This document shows positions 1 to 8,804 of a stretch of 64,000 nt of DNA, one piece after another. The stretch covers positions 42,879-106,878 of the forward strand of contig NZ_BMFJ01000005.1 of assembly GCF_014638275.1 (NCBI RefSeq). Direction: 5' to 3'. The DNA is from Primorskyibacter flagellatus. Lineage in GTDB: Bacteria > Pseudomonadota > Alphaproteobacteria > Rhodobacterales > Rhodobacteraceae. The position numbers were made by a program, and so were the translations under genes. The notes under the pieces are model-generated. The model worked only from the letters and a program-made list of their open reading frames with translations, had not been told where the DNA came from and ran no database searches. Positions within the stretch are counted from its first letter, which is position 1, and the number at the start of each line of letters is the position of its first letter.

Positions 1-2
1 AT

Positions 3-341
3 CCGGTGTTCCGCGACCGTTTTGCCCAGGCGGCACTGGATGTGGAAGATCATGCCGCACTTTATGCCCGTTTTGCAGATCAGCTCAAACGTGGCGAGAC
101 GCTGGGTGCGGATGTCTCCATGCTGAAGATTTGGGTGACTGAATGCTTCCAGCGCATCACCGAGCTGATGATCGAAGCAGCCGGCCCCGATGGCGGCTCC
201 ATCGGGCCGCTTCAGGTCGGCAACATAAATGTCGATGTTCTGGCCAGCTTCTACAAGGCCAGACCCACCACGATCTACGGTGGATCGAACGAAATCCAGA
301 GAAACATCCTGTCCAAGGCGGTCCTCGGGCTGCCTGGTTAA
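3..341 (+). CDS. Acyl-CoA dehydrogenase, C-terminal part (cut by window edge)
   Basis: The frame is open from the left edge, so only about the last 113 residues are visible; a GTG at position 6 is internal, not a start. The visible part matches the C-terminal helical domain of flavin-dependent acyl-CoA dehydrogenases and ends with the family signature IYGGSNEIQRNIL. By eye, Gly stands where medium-chain enzymes carry the catalytic Glu, as in many ACAD subfamilies that place the base elsewhere. The stop lies 28 bp before the crotonase gene, so the two are probably co-transcribed. Substrate unknown. Confidence 0.88.
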   Translation, partial: PVFRDRFAQAALDVEDHAALYARFADQLKRGETLGADVSMLKIWVTECFQRITELMIEAAGPDGGSIGPLQVGNINVDVLASFYKARPTTIYGGSNEIQRNILSKAVLGLPG

Positions 342-369
342 TTCAATACCCCACGGAGGAAATAGAACT

Positions 370-1179
370 ATGTCGGATCGTTATGCAAAATACGACAAAC
401 TGAAATTTGACTACCCGGCGGATCGCGTGCTGCGCATCACCTTCGACCGGCCCGAGACCTTCAATTCCGTGGATGCGGAAACCCACACCCAGATGACCGA
501 CATGTGGATCGACATCGACCGCGACCCCGACATTAACGCGGTCATCGTGACCGGCGCGGGCAAGGCGTTTTCCGCCGGCGGTGATTTCAGCCTGATCGAA
601 AACATGATTGGCAATTCGCACGAGATCATGAAGACGTGGAAAGAAGCCAAGGATCTCGTCTATAACATCATCAACTGCAACAAGCCGATCATTTCCGCGA
701 TCAATGGCCCTGCGGCCGGCGCGGGCCTTGTGGTTGCCATTCTGGCCGATATCTCGATCGCCGGAAAGAAGGCCAAGATTGTCGATGGTCATCCCCGCCT
801 TGGTGTTGCCGCCGGTGACGTCGCGGCGATCATCTGGCCGCTGCTGACCTCGATGGCCAAGGCGAAATACTATCTGATGACCTGCAAGCCGGTGTCGGGC
901 GAAGAGGCCGAGCGTATCGGTCTGGTGTCAATGTGCGTCGAGGATGACGAGCTTCAGCAGATCGCTTTGGACACGGCTGTCGAACTGGCCAACGGCTCGC
1001 AAAGCGCGATCCGCTGGACCAAGTATTCGCTGAACAACTGGCTGCGCCAGGCCGGGCCGATCTTTGATGCGTCGACCGCGCTGGAGATGCTTGGCTTCAT
1101 GAGCGAGGACGTCAAGGAGGGTGTGTTGTCGCACCGCGAGAAGCGCACGCCGAACTTCCGCAAGGACTGCCCGATTTAA
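370..1179 (+). CDS. Enoyl-CoA hydratase/isomerase (crotonase) family protein, 269 aa
   Basis: Crotonase-fold protein of usual length, expected to act on an acyl-CoA in the cytoplasm. The oxyanion-hole motifs are visible (FSAGGD near residue 68, GPAAGAGL near 115). The start is the ATG preceded by GGAGGAAAT; an upstream in-frame start would overlap the ACAD gene. By-eye alignment to rat hydratase puts Val and His at the two catalytic Glu positions (Glu144, Glu164). The segment GHPRLGVAAGD resembles a crotonase subgroup with an H-x-R-x-G-x-x-A-G-D pattern. It may therefore be an isomerase, hydrolase or lyase rather than a standard hydratase. Confidence 0.88.
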   Translation: MSDRYAKYDKLKFDYPADRVLRITFDRPETFNSVDAETHTQMTDMWIDIDRDPDINAVIVTGAGKAFSAGGDFSLIENMIGNSHEIMKTWKEAKDLVYNIINCNKPIISAINGPAAGAGLVVAILADISIAGKKAKIVDGHPRLGVAAGDVAAIIWPLLTSMAKAKYYLMTCKPVSGEEAERIGLVSMCVEDDELQQIALDTAVELANGSQSAIRWTKYSLNNWLRQAGPIFDASTALEMLGFMSEDVKEGVLSHREKRTPNFRKDCPI

Positions 1180-1200
1180 CGCCCGATTGGACGAGGAGGC

Positions 1201-2403
1201 ATGGAAATGTCTGATGATATCTACCAAGATATAGCTCAAGCCTATGCCGCTGCGGCCAACAAGGCTCCTGGCCTGAAATCGCGATTTGCGGCTGCCGGAT
1301 TCGATCCGGCAGCCGTCACATCGGTGACGGACCTCTCGCGTCTTCCAGTGATGAAAAAGGAAGAACTTCTGAAAATCCAACGCGAGAACCCGCCCTTTGG
1401 CGGGTTTCTGGCGTCTGATCTGAAGGATATCGGGCGGATCTACGTGTCCCCCGGCCCGATTTTCGAACCGGCCCTTTCGGGCGGCGGCGGCCACGGCCTT
1501 GACCTGCTGTTCAAGTCGGCAGGCGTGGGGCCGGGGGGTATCATCCTGAACACCTGGATGTATCATCTGGTGCCCGCGGGGCTTTTGTTCGACGAAGCCG
1601 CACAGGCTGCTGGCGCCACCGTAATCCCCGGCGGCGTCGGCAATACGGAGCTTCAGGCACAGATCATCGTCGAAACCGGCGTGACTTCGATCTGCGCCTC
1701 GACCGCGTTTTTCCTGACGCTGGCGGACAAGGTGATCGAAACCTATGGCCGCGACGCATGGAAGGTGAAGACAGCCTTCCTCGGCGGTGAGATGGGCGAC
1801 TGGATGACCAAGCGCCGCCGGATCGAGGCCGAATACGGCGTGTCCACCTGGGCCGCCTATGCCACCGCCGATCTGGGCCTTGTTGCCTATGAGGATGGCG
1901 GCAAAGGCTACCTGGTTCATCCCGACCGCGTGGTGCAGATCTGCGATCCGATCAGCGGCGAACAGGTCGCCCATGGTGAACCGGGCGAGGTTGTCGTGAC
2001 CGCGCGCGATGCCACCTGGCCGATGATCCGGTTCGGCACCGGCGACAGCGCCTTTGCCCTGGAAAGCAACGCGGATGGCACCGTCAGCCGGATTTCAGCA
2101 TTGCAGGGACGGGTCGGGGCAGCGGTCAAAGTGCGCGAGATTTTCGTTTATCCGCGCGTGGTTGAAGAAGTTGTCATCGGCACGCCGGGCGCAAAGGCCG
2201 CGCAGGCCGTGGTAACGCGCGAGAACGATCGCGACATGATCCGCCTCTCGCTTGTGCTGGAAGACGGTGCCGACGCTTCCGCCGCGGAAGCCGCCGCCGC
2301 TGATACCTTCAAACTGCATGCACGAATTCGTGCTGACGAGGTGAACATTGTTTCGGAACTACCCGAAAATGCAGAACTGATCGTCAACCAAAACGACCGC
2401 TAA
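1201..2403 (+). CDS. PaaK-like acyl-CoA ligase family protein, 400 aa
   Basis: Resembles phenylacetate-CoA ligase (PaaK) type adenylate-forming enzymes through its general layout: the fold around GGVGNTELQ, then FLGGEMGDWMTKRR, YATADLGLVAYE, and a C-terminal subdomain with GRVGAAVKVREIFVYPRVVEE. It is slightly shorter than typical PaaK (about 430 aa). The usual Ser/Thr/Gly P-loop (SSGTTGKPT-like) is not visible: the corresponding stretch reads VSPGPIFEPALSGGGG. The C terminus also lacks an obvious catalytic Lys. The start follows GAGGAGGC; the next in-frame Met is two codons later. It follows the crotonase gene by 21 bp and ends at a terminator. Activity as a ligase is uncertain. Confidence 0.75.
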   Translation: MEMSDDIYQDIAQAYAAAANKAPGLKSRFAAAGFDPAAVTSVTDLSRLPVMKKEELLKIQRENPPFGGFLASDLKDIGRIYVSPGPIFEPALSGGGGHGLDLLFKSAGVGPGGIILNTWMYHLVPAGLLFDEAAQAAGATVIPGGVGNTELQAQIIVETGVTSICASTAFFLTLADKVIETYGRDAWKVKTAFLGGEMGDWMTKRRRIEAEYGVSTWAAYATADLGLVAYEDGGKGYLVHPDRVVQICDPISGEQVAHGEPGEVVVTARDATWPMIRFGTGDSAFALESNADGTVSRISALQGRVGAAVKVREIFVYPRVVEEVVIGTPGAKAAQAVVTRENDRDMIRLSLVLEDGADASAAEAAAADTFKLHARIRADEVNIVSELPENAELIVNQNDR

Positions 2404-2443
2404 GATCGGGTCTCGATCATTCGCGACAACCGCAGAAACAGAT

Positions 2444-2467
2444 GGGCGGCCGGGCAACTGGCCGCCC
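2444..2467. terminator. Rho-independent-type hairpin between convergent genes
   Basis: Perfect 8-bp stem GGGCGGCC/GGCCGCCC with an 8-nt loop, followed on the + strand by TCTTT. It lies between the end of the PaaK-like gene (+) and the end of the nitronate monooxygenase gene (-), so it may stop transcription from both sides. Confidence 0.7.
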
Positions 2468-2474
2468 TCTTTCG

Positions 2475-3440
2475 TCAGGAACAGAGCGCATCTTTGGCGC
2501 CCTGGTATTCCCGGTCGAGACGGTCGACGTAGTCCGCCGTGGTCATCACCTCTTTCACCGCTCCGATCCCCTGACCGCTGCCCCAGATGTCACGCCAGGC
2601 CTTGGGGCGAATGTCGCCGGTGGCCAGATCGAGTTTGTTGCCGATCCCGGCCAGGTTGTCCGGATCGAGACCGACCGCCCGCACCGACGGTTTCAGATAG
2701 TTGGCATGCACGCCGCTGAAATAGTCGGTATAGACAATATCATCGGCCCCGCCTTCGACGATCATTTGCTTGTACTCCTCCGACGCGACCGCCTCGGTCA
2801 TGGCAATGAAGGGGGATCCGATATACCCAAAATCCGCACCCATGGCCTGCGCCGCCAGAATTGAGCGCCCGGTCGCGATGGACCCGGACAGGGCAAGCGG
2901 ACCATCGAACCATTTCCGGATTTCCTGAACCAGCGCAAAGGGTGACAAGGCCCCGGCGTGGCCGCCAGCGCCGGCGCAGACCGCGATCAGGCCGTCGGCG
3001 CCCTTGTCGATCGCTTTCCTGGCGTATTTGTTGTTGATTACATCGTGCAGTACAGTGCCGCCGCACTCATGTGCCGCCTGGTTGACGTCTTCCCGTGCGC
3101 CCATTGATGTGATCCAGACAGGCACTTTCCAGCGCGCACATATTTCGACGTCCCGCTCAATCCGATCATTCGATCGATGGACGATCTGGTTGACCGCGAA
3201 TGGCGCGGCGGGCCGATCGGGATTGGCCTGATTGTGCGCGTCAAGCTCTTCAGTGATGCGCTTGAGCCAGGCTCCAAGCAGCGGCGGTTCACCTTCGGAC
3301 TCGCGTGCGTTCAGCGCCGGAAAGCTGCCGATGACGCCGGCTTTGCACTGGGCGACGACAAGATCCGGCCCGGACACCAGGAACATGGGCGAGCAGATCA
3401 CAGGCAGGCGCAAGCGGCCGAGAGGGGTGTCGGAGTACAT
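2475..3440 (-). CDS. Nitronate monooxygenase / 2-nitropropane dioxygenase family flavoprotein, 321 aa
   Basis: FMN-dependent TIM-barrel oxidoreductase of the NPD/NMO family. Family hallmarks are the N-terminal LRLPVICSPMFLVSGPDLV, the AGAGGHAG phosphate-binding loop near residue 156, GSIATGRSI, and GADFGYIGSPFIA. Length is normal. It oxidises nitronates in characterised members, but many homologues next to acyl-CoA genes have unknown substrates. It is alone on its strand between two + strand gene groups, with a convergent terminator at its 3' end. Confidence 0.87.
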   Translation of the reverse strand: MYSDTPLGRLRLPVICSPMFLVSGPDLVVAQCKAGVIGSFPALNARESEGEPPLLGAWLKRITEELDAHNQANPDRPAAPFAVNQIVHRSNDRIERDVEICARWKVPVWITSMGAREDVNQAAHECGGTVLHDVINNKYARKAIDKGADGLIAVCAGAGGHAGALSPFALVQEIRKWFDGPLALSGSIATGRSILAAQAMGADFGYIGSPFIAMTEAVASEEYKQMIVEGGADDIVYTDYFSGVHANYLKPSVRAVGLDPDNLAGIGNKLDLATGDIRPKAWRDIWGSGQGIGAVKEVMTTADYVDRLDREYQGAKDALCS

Positions 3441-3663
3441 TGTCTATTTCTTCTTTGCTGTTTCAACAGGGGGTGCCGAGGCCCGTAGCCGTGACGGGCG
3501 CGCATGGGAAGGGAAGCCGAAAAAACGTGCCAGCAGACCGCAAGGAAATACACAGAACGGGTGAATTTTACACATGTCTGATTTTCCGCACCGGACTATA
3601 GCCCGTCGCTCAATGCCACTCCTATCGTGTTCCATGCTAGCCCATTCCTGGGAGGAGGAAGCG

Positions 3664-4434
3664 GTGCCATTGCTCTACAGCCGCTCGGAAAGCGTTGGTC
3701 GGATGACTTTCGATTTTCCCGAGAAGAAGAATGCCCTTGATCAAGACGCACGCAAAGAGATGGAACGCATCGTCACCCAGGTGCGCGACGATGACCGCGT
3801 GCGCGCGCTGTTGATCACGGGCGCCGGGGGCGCGTTTTGCGCCGGAGGCGATATCAGCACTTTCGCCGGTTCTTCGCCTGTGGCCATGCGGGACCGCATG
3901 AAACAACAGCACCGCGTAACCCGGATGCTATATGATCTTGAAAAGCCGGTCGTCGCGGCGGTTGCCGGGCCGGCCTTTGGCGTGGGGTTCAACATTGCGC
4001 TTCTGGCTGACGTGATCCTGGCCGCGCCCTCGGCCCGCTTTTGCCAGGCCTATGCGCGCGTGGCGATCGTGCCCGACGGTGGCGGGCTTTACTTGCTGGC
4101 GCGGACGGTCGGGACGCAGCGGGCGAAGGCGATGTTCCTGACGGCCCAGGTGATCGATGCCCAAGAGGCGCACGACCTTGGGATCGTCCACGCAATCCAC
4201 GAAGAAGACGCGCTCGACGCAGAGGCCGATGCGCTGGCCGCGCGTCTGGCCGAAGGGCCGACCCGAGCCTTTGGGCTGGGCAAGTCGATGCTGAACCGTG
4301 GCATGGATTGCGATTTCGCGACCTATCTCGAGATCGAGGCAACCGCCGAAGCCCATATCATGCAGACCGCAGATCACCGCGAGGCGGTCGCCTCTTTCAA
4401 GGAAAAGCGCCCGCCGCGCTTTGTCGGATCATGA
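3664..4434 (+). CDS. Enoyl-CoA hydratase/isomerase family protein, 256 aa
   Basis: Crotonase-fold protein with FCAGGD (residues 58-63) and GPAFGVGF as oxyanion-hole motifs. I chose the GTG start at 3664 because GGAGGAGGAA lies just upstream and the resulting length is typical; an ATG at 3574 would add a non-conserved 30-residue leader. Asn and Tyr occupy the two hydratase Glu positions by eye, while VPDGG carries an Asp in the region where isomerase-type crotonases such as PaaG have theirs. It overlaps the next gene by 4 bp (ATGA), so translation is coupled. Probably an isomerase-like member. Confidence 0.87.
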   Translation: MPLLYSRSESVGRMTFDFPEKKNALDQDARKEMERIVTQVRDDDRVRALLITGAGGAFCAGGDISTFAGSSPVAMRDRMKQQHRVTRMLYDLEKPVVAAVAGPAFGVGFNIALLADVILAAPSARFCQAYARVAIVPDGGGLYLLARTVGTQRAKAMFLTAQVIDAQEAHDLGIVHAIHEEDALDAEADALAARLAEGPTRAFGLGKSMLNRGMDCDFATYLEIEATAEAHIMQTADHREAVASFKEKRPPRFVGS

Positions 4435-5621
4435 ACGCGGCGCCCGATAGTGGCCCGCTGGCCGGTCTTCGGGTGATCGACCTCGGGCAGGTCTACCTTG
4501 GGCCCTATTGCGGTCTGATGTTCGCGCTCATGGGGGCCGAGGTCATCAAGGTCGAGCCGCCCGGCGGCGACAGTATCCGCGGCATCGCGGGCGGGCGCGA
4601 GAACCCCGCAGCGATGATGCTCAATTCCAGCAAACAGAGCGTGACGCTCGATCTGGGGTCCGAGGGCGGGCGCAGCGCCCTGCTGGCGCTGGCAGATTCG
4701 GCCGATGTTCTAATCGAGAATTTCCGTCCCGGTACGATGGAGAAACTGCGGCTGGGGTGGGAAACACTCTGTGCCCGCAATCCGCGCCTGGTCATGGGGT
4801 CAGGAAAGGGCTACGCGGCCGATTCCGTCTATCGCGATGCGCCGGCGATGGATTTTCCTATTCAGGCCCTGACCGGGCTGATGTCGGTGACCGGGTTTCC
4901 CGATGGTCCGCCGGTGAAATGCGGCGCAGCGATCACCGATTTTCTGGGCGGTATCCACCTTTTTGGTGGCATTATGGCGGCGTTGCATGCGCGCGGCGCG
5001 ACAGGGCGCGGGGATTTTGTCCAGATCGCGATGCAGGACGTCACGCACCACGCGCTGGCGTCGAATGTCGCAAGCTATCTGCTGGCGCCTGACGGGTTCG
5101 CCGACCGGGCCGGCAACAGTCAGGCCGTGCTCAAGGTCGCACCCTACGACCTGTTTCCGGCGCGCGACGGGCAGGTGGCCATCATGTGCCTGAATGATCG
5201 CCACTGGCAGCAGCTGACCCGGGCCATGGGTCGCCCTAATCTGGCCGAAGATCCCGAACTGGCCGCGGGACCCGCGCGCTGCGCGCGGCGTGCCCAAGTC
5301 GATGGCTGGGTGACGGCGTGGACCTCAAGTCAGACCCGCGCCGAGATTTTCGCGGCCCTGAGCAGCGCACATGTGCCGGGCGCCCCGGTGCGCACGCTCG
5401 CTGAGGTGGTGTCGGACGATGACATGCGCGCCCGCGGCATGATCCATGACCTTCCGCATCCAGACCTGGGCACGGTCCCTGTTCCAGGGCTGCCGATGCG
5501 TTTCGCGGCTCACCCACAGGTCACCCCTATCCCCGCACCAACCGTAGGCGCCGATACGGCGCGCATCCTGACCGCACTGGAACAGGACCTGCCCTCTGCT
5601 CAATCAAAGGACACCTACTGA
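4431..5621 (+). CDS. CaiB/BaiF family III CoA-transferase, 396 aa
   Basis: Family III CoA-transferase, which moves CoA between acyl-CoA and a free carboxylic acid through an aspartyl-CoA anhydride. The N terminus GLRVIDLGQVYLGPYC, MGAEVIKVEPPGGD, and NFRPGTMEKL are diagnostic. The likely catalytic Asp is Asp170 in GAAITDFLGG. Length is normal. The start codon overlaps the crotonase stop (ATGA) and the stop is one base before the ACAD start, so it sits inside a tight operon. It probably activates the acid handled by the adjacent dehydrogenases. Confidence 0.92.
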   Translation: MNAAPDSGPLAGLRVIDLGQVYLGPYCGLMFALMGAEVIKVEPPGGDSIRGIAGGRENPAAMMLNSSKQSVTLDLGSEGGRSALLALADSADVLIENFRPGTMEKLRLGWETLCARNPRLVMGSGKGYAADSVYRDAPAMDFPIQALTGLMSVTGFPDGPPVKCGAAITDFLGGIHLFGGIMAALHARGATGRGDFVQIAMQDVTHHALASNVASYLLAPDGFADRAGNSQAVLKVAPYDLFPARDGQVAIMCLNDRHWQQLTRAMGRPNLAEDPELAAGPARCARRAQVDGWVTAWTSSQTRAEIFAALSSAHVPGAPVRTLAEVVSDDDMRARGMIHDLPHPDLGTVPVPGLPMRFAAHPQVTPIPAPTVGADTARILTALEQDLPSAQSKDTY

Positions 5622-5622
5622 C

Positions 5623-6798
5623 ATGTTCAAGCTCGATCCGGAATTGGAGGATTTTCGCAACGAGGCACGCAAGCTGGCTGAGCGCGAGTTTGCTCCCAGG
5701 GCCGCCCATTGGGACGAAGCCGAAGAGTTTCCAGCCGCGAACCGCGACAAGCTGGCCGAACTTGGCTATCTGGGAATGTTCATCCCTGAAGAATACGGCG
5801 GCTCCGGCGCGCCAGTGATCCAGGGCACGGTGTTTCTGGAAGAAATGGCGCGGGTCTGTTTCAACACGGCGCTGGTCTCGCAACTCTACCTGAACGGCCC
5901 ATCCCGGGCAATCAGCGTTCTGGGCAGCGACGAGCAGAAAAAGCGGTTCCTGCCAGACATGGCGGCCGGCAAGAAATTCATCGCAATCGCCATCAGCGAG
6001 CCCGAGGCGGGGTCGGCGGTGACAGACCTGCGCACCACGGCCACAAGGGACGGCGACGGATGGGTGCTGAATGGCAACAAATGCTGGTCCACGGGCGCCC
6101 ATGTGGCCGATTATGCGCTGGTCTTCTGCCGTTTCGGCAAGGCCAGCGGGGCGAAGGGGATTGGTGCCTTTGTCGTCGATCTGAAGAAGCCGGGCGCTCG
6201 GATCGGCCACATATCGCTGAAGATGGGTGGCCGGGGACTGACCGAGGCCGAGATTATCCTTGAAAACTACAAGGCCGGTCCCGAGGATGTGCTGGTCGAA
6301 GGGGACCCGGAAAGCTCGCGCTCCTTCGCGCTGTTGATGAGCAGTTTCGGACCCGAGCGGGTGGGCAACGCAGCGATGTGCGTGGGGCTGGCGCAGGGCG
6401 CTTTCGATGCTGCAAAGTCGTATTCCGAGATTCGCCATCAGTTCGGGCGCCCGATCAAGGAGTTCCAGGGCCTGCAATGGAAAATCGCCGACATGGCCAC
6501 ACAGATCCATGCTGCGCGTCTGATGGTCTATCGGGCCGCGACCAACCCCGCGCCGAACGGCTTTCCCGATCCGATGGATGCGACCATGGCCAAGCTTTAC
6601 GCCAACGAAATGGCGCAGAGGGTCACGAACGAAGCGCTGCAGATCCACGGTCACAATGGTTACACGCGCGAATACCCGCTGGAACGTATGGTGCGTGACG
6701 CGCGCGGCTTCGCGCTTGGCGGTGGCACCGTCGAAATCCTGCGCAATACGATCGCCGCCATGGTCTACGGCCACAGCTTCGACCAGCGGCGGGGGTAG
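5623..6798 (+). CDS. Acyl-CoA dehydrogenase, 391 aa
   Basis: Full-length FAD-dependent acyl-CoA dehydrogenase. Visible family elements are GYLGMFIPEEYGGSG, AISEPEAGS (flavin/substrate contact), the central WVLNGNKCWSTG, RHQFGRPIKEFQGLQW, and a C-terminal EYPLERMVRD. The canonical catalytic Glu before G-T is Gly here (ALGGGTVEI), but a Glu occurs in FGPERVGN, the position used by isovaleryl-CoA dehydrogenase. This suggests a branched or bulky acyl-CoA. It starts one base after the CoA-transferase stop and is followed 5 bp later by a second ACAD. Confidence 0.92.
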   Translation: MFKLDPELEDFRNEARKLAEREFAPRAAHWDEAEEFPAANRDKLAELGYLGMFIPEEYGGSGAPVIQGTVFLEEMARVCFNTALVSQLYLNGPSRAISVLGSDEQKKRFLPDMAAGKKFIAIAISEPEAGSAVTDLRTTATRDGDGWVLNGNKCWSTGAHVADYALVFCRFGKASGAKGIGAFVVDLKKPGARIGHISLKMGGRGLTEAEIILENYKAGPEDVLVEGDPESSRSFALLMSSFGPERVGNAAMCVGLAQGAFDAAKSYSEIRHQFGRPIKEFQGLQWKIADMATQIHAARLMVYRAATNPAPNGFPDPMDATMAKLYANEMAQRVTNEALQIHGHNGYTREYPLERMVRDARGFALGGGTVEILRNTIAAMVYGHSFDQRRG

Positions 6799-6803
6799 GG
6801 CGG

Positions 6804-7958
6804 ATGCATCCCTCGTTGCTAACGACAGAACAGGTCGCTCTCAAGGATGCCGCGCGAAAACTGGCGCTCGGGGAATTCCGGGACCGCGCCGCACGCTGGG
6901 ACCGCGACGGCATCTACCCCGAGGAAAACCACCATCGGCTGGCCGCGCTTGGCTATCTGGGCATGACCATTCCCGAAGAATACGGCGGTGGCGGTGCGCC
7001 GCTGGTGGATTGCTATCTCGTGATCGAGGAACTGGCCAAGGTGGATTTCAATACCGCGCTGATCGTTCACGATCAGAACGTCTCGCCCCGGATCATCGCC
7101 ACCTGCGGCAGCGAGGCGTTGAAGCAGTCTTTCCTGCCCCGCTTCGCCGCGGGCGAGATCGAATGCGCGATCTCCTGGACCGAGCCAGAGGCCGGGTCGG
7201 ACGCCACCGCGGTGACGACATCGCTGCGCCCGGACGGGGACGGGTTTGTGCTGAACGGCGGCAAGATCTTTACCACTTTCGGCGACAGGGCCGATTACCT
7301 TCTGGTCTATGCTCGGTTCTGCGAAAGCAAAGGCGCGCGAGGCATCGGAACCGTTTTGGTGCACCGCAAAAGCCCCGGCGTTTCGGTCCATATTCTTGAA
7401 CAGAAGATGGGCGCGCGCGGCTGCAACGAATGCGAGATCCATTTCGACGATGTGCGGGTGCCGTCCGAAAACGTCGTGACCGAAGGGCTGGCCGGCAACT
7501 CCAGCGGCTTTGTCCGCCCGCTGGGTGTCTATAACGCCACGCGCGTCGGCATGGGGATACTGGCGCTTGGTGTCGCCGAGGGGGCGTTCGACCTTGCACG
7601 CGACTACATGAAGACCCGTCGGCAATTCGGCAAGGCGCTGTCCGAGATGCAGGGGCTGCAATGGATGATGTCGGACATGAAGGTGCAGATCGAGGCCGCG
7701 CGGTCGTTGTGTTATACGGCGCTGTCGCTGATCGACCGTGGCCAGGCCGATCCAACATTGTCTTCGATCGCCAAGGTTCAGGCCACCGAAATGGCACAGC
7801 GCGTCACCCATGACGCCATGCAGATGTTCGGTGGCTACGGCTATTTCGGTTCGCTTCCGTTGGAGCGGATGGTGAGGGATGTGCGGATGCTGACGATCAC
7901 CGGGGGAACGACCCAGATACACAAGAACGGGATTGCTCGGGCGCTCTTCACTGACTGA
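6804..7958 (+). CDS. Acyl-CoA dehydrogenase, 384 aa, atypical active site
   Basis: Full-length ACAD with GYLGMTIPEEYGGGG, WTEPEAGSDAT, FVLNGGKIFTTFGD, RRQFGKALSEMQGLQW and YFGSLPLERMVRD. By eye it has neither of the two usual Glu bases: the MCAD position is Gly (TITGGTTQI) and the isovaleryl-CoA-type position is Thr (NATRVGMG). An Asp at residue 90 (IVHDQN) is a possible alternative base, as reported for some alicyclic acyl-CoA dehydrogenases (from memory). It follows the previous ACAD by 5 bp and could act with it or on the next step. Confidence 0.9.
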   Translation: MHPSLLTTEQVALKDAARKLALGEFRDRAARWDRDGIYPEENHHRLAALGYLGMTIPEEYGGGGAPLVDCYLVIEELAKVDFNTALIVHDQNVSPRIIATCGSEALKQSFLPRFAAGEIECAISWTEPEAGSDATAVTTSLRPDGDGFVLNGGKIFTTFGDRADYLLVYARFCESKGARGIGTVLVHRKSPGVSVHILEQKMGARGCNECEIHFDDVRVPSENVVTEGLAGNSSGFVRPLGVYNATRVGMGILALGVAEGAFDLARDYMKTRRQFGKALSEMQGLQWMMSDMKVQIEAARSLCYTALSLIDRGQADPTLSSIAKVQATEMAQRVTHDAMQMFGGYGYFGSLPLERMVRDVRMLTITGGTTQIHKNGIARALFTD

Positions 7959-7986
7959 CGAATCTTCGCCAAAGGGAGGGGCGGTC

Positions 7987-8763
7987 ATGACAAGCGATAT
8001 CACTGTGGAACACTCAGAAGGTCTGGCCGTCGTGTCGTTGAACCGGCCCGACAAGCTGAATGCGCTGACCCTCGACATGCGCGTCGAACTCCTGGACGCG
8101 TTTCGCGATATCCAAACTGACCCGCGGATTCGCGCCGTATTACTGCGGGGCGAGGGCCGCGCTTTTTGTGCGGGTGCGGATATTTCGACCATGGGCAAGG
8201 ACGATGTCTGGGGTGATCGGGCGCGCTTGTACAGGGCACACCAGATGATCCTTTCCATATTCAATTGCGAGAAGCCTGTGGTTGCCGCGGTGCGCGGTCC
8301 GGCGGTCGGGATCGGTCTGAGCATGGCGCTCGCCTGCGACGTTATCCTGCTCTCCGAGACGGCAAGATTCGGTCAGGTTTTTCGCAAGATCGGGCTGGCC
8401 CCCGATGGCGGCGCGGCGTTTTTCCTTCAGAATCTGATCGGTCGGCAACGTGCGACGGACCTTGCCTTCTCAGCGCGGATGGTGCCGGCGGATGAAGCCC
8501 TGAGCCTGGGATTGGCAAGCCAGGTTCATCCCGATGATGCCCTCGACCGGGCGGCCCTGGACTATGCGACAGACCTGGCCGCGGGGCCAACCTTTGCCCT
8601 GGCCGGTACCAAGCGGCTGATGCGCGCCGCGATGCAACCGTCTCTGGAGAACTTTCTTGAAACAGAAGCCATCATTCAGGGGCAAATCATCAAGAGCGCG
8701 GATCACGCCGAAGGCATCGACGCCTTTCTGAGCAAGAGAAAACCGGTTTTCCGTGGCGCATGA
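7987..8763 (+). CDS. Enoyl-CoA hydratase/isomerase family protein, 258 aa
   Basis: Crotonase-fold protein with NRPDKLNALT, FCAGADIS and GPAVGIGL. The start is the ATG preceded by AAAGGGAGGGG; an earlier in-frame start would overlap the ACAD. Ser and Phe replace the two hydratase Glu residues by eye, while LAPDGGA carries an Asp, as in PaaG-like isomerases. It resembles the crotonase at 3664-4434 in layout, so the pair may be paralogues. The TRAP small-permease gene follows directly. Confidence 0.88.
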   Translation: MTSDITVEHSEGLAVVSLNRPDKLNALTLDMRVELLDAFRDIQTDPRIRAVLLRGEGRAFCAGADISTMGKDDVWGDRARLYRAHQMILSIFNCEKPVVAAVRGPAVGIGLSMALACDVILLSETARFGQVFRKIGLAPDGGAAFFLQNLIGRQRATDLAFSARMVPADEALSLGLASQVHPDDALDRAALDYATDLAAGPTFALAGTKRLMRAAMQPSLENFLETEAIIQGQIIKSADHAEGIDAFLSKRKPVFRGA

Positions 8764-8804
8764 CCAAGCGGATTGGCCCTTTTTACGACAGGGAAGAGAT
8801 AGTG

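Noticed and set aside
3568..3580. Possible further copy of the shared operator (ACACATGTCTG) upstream of the crotonase gene at 3664
   Set aside because: The distance fits (about 90 bp), but the central AT is missing and the right half is degraded; too weak to count.
6819..8324. Long antisense open frame (501 codons) opposite the ACAD and crotonase genes
   Set aside because: It is a codon-bias shadow in GC-rich DNA: no ribosome binding site, no recognisable domain, and it spans two well-supported genes. The same holds for large antisense frames at 928-1974, 5527-6774, 9280-10413, 24210-25730, 41270-42598 and 54709-56403.
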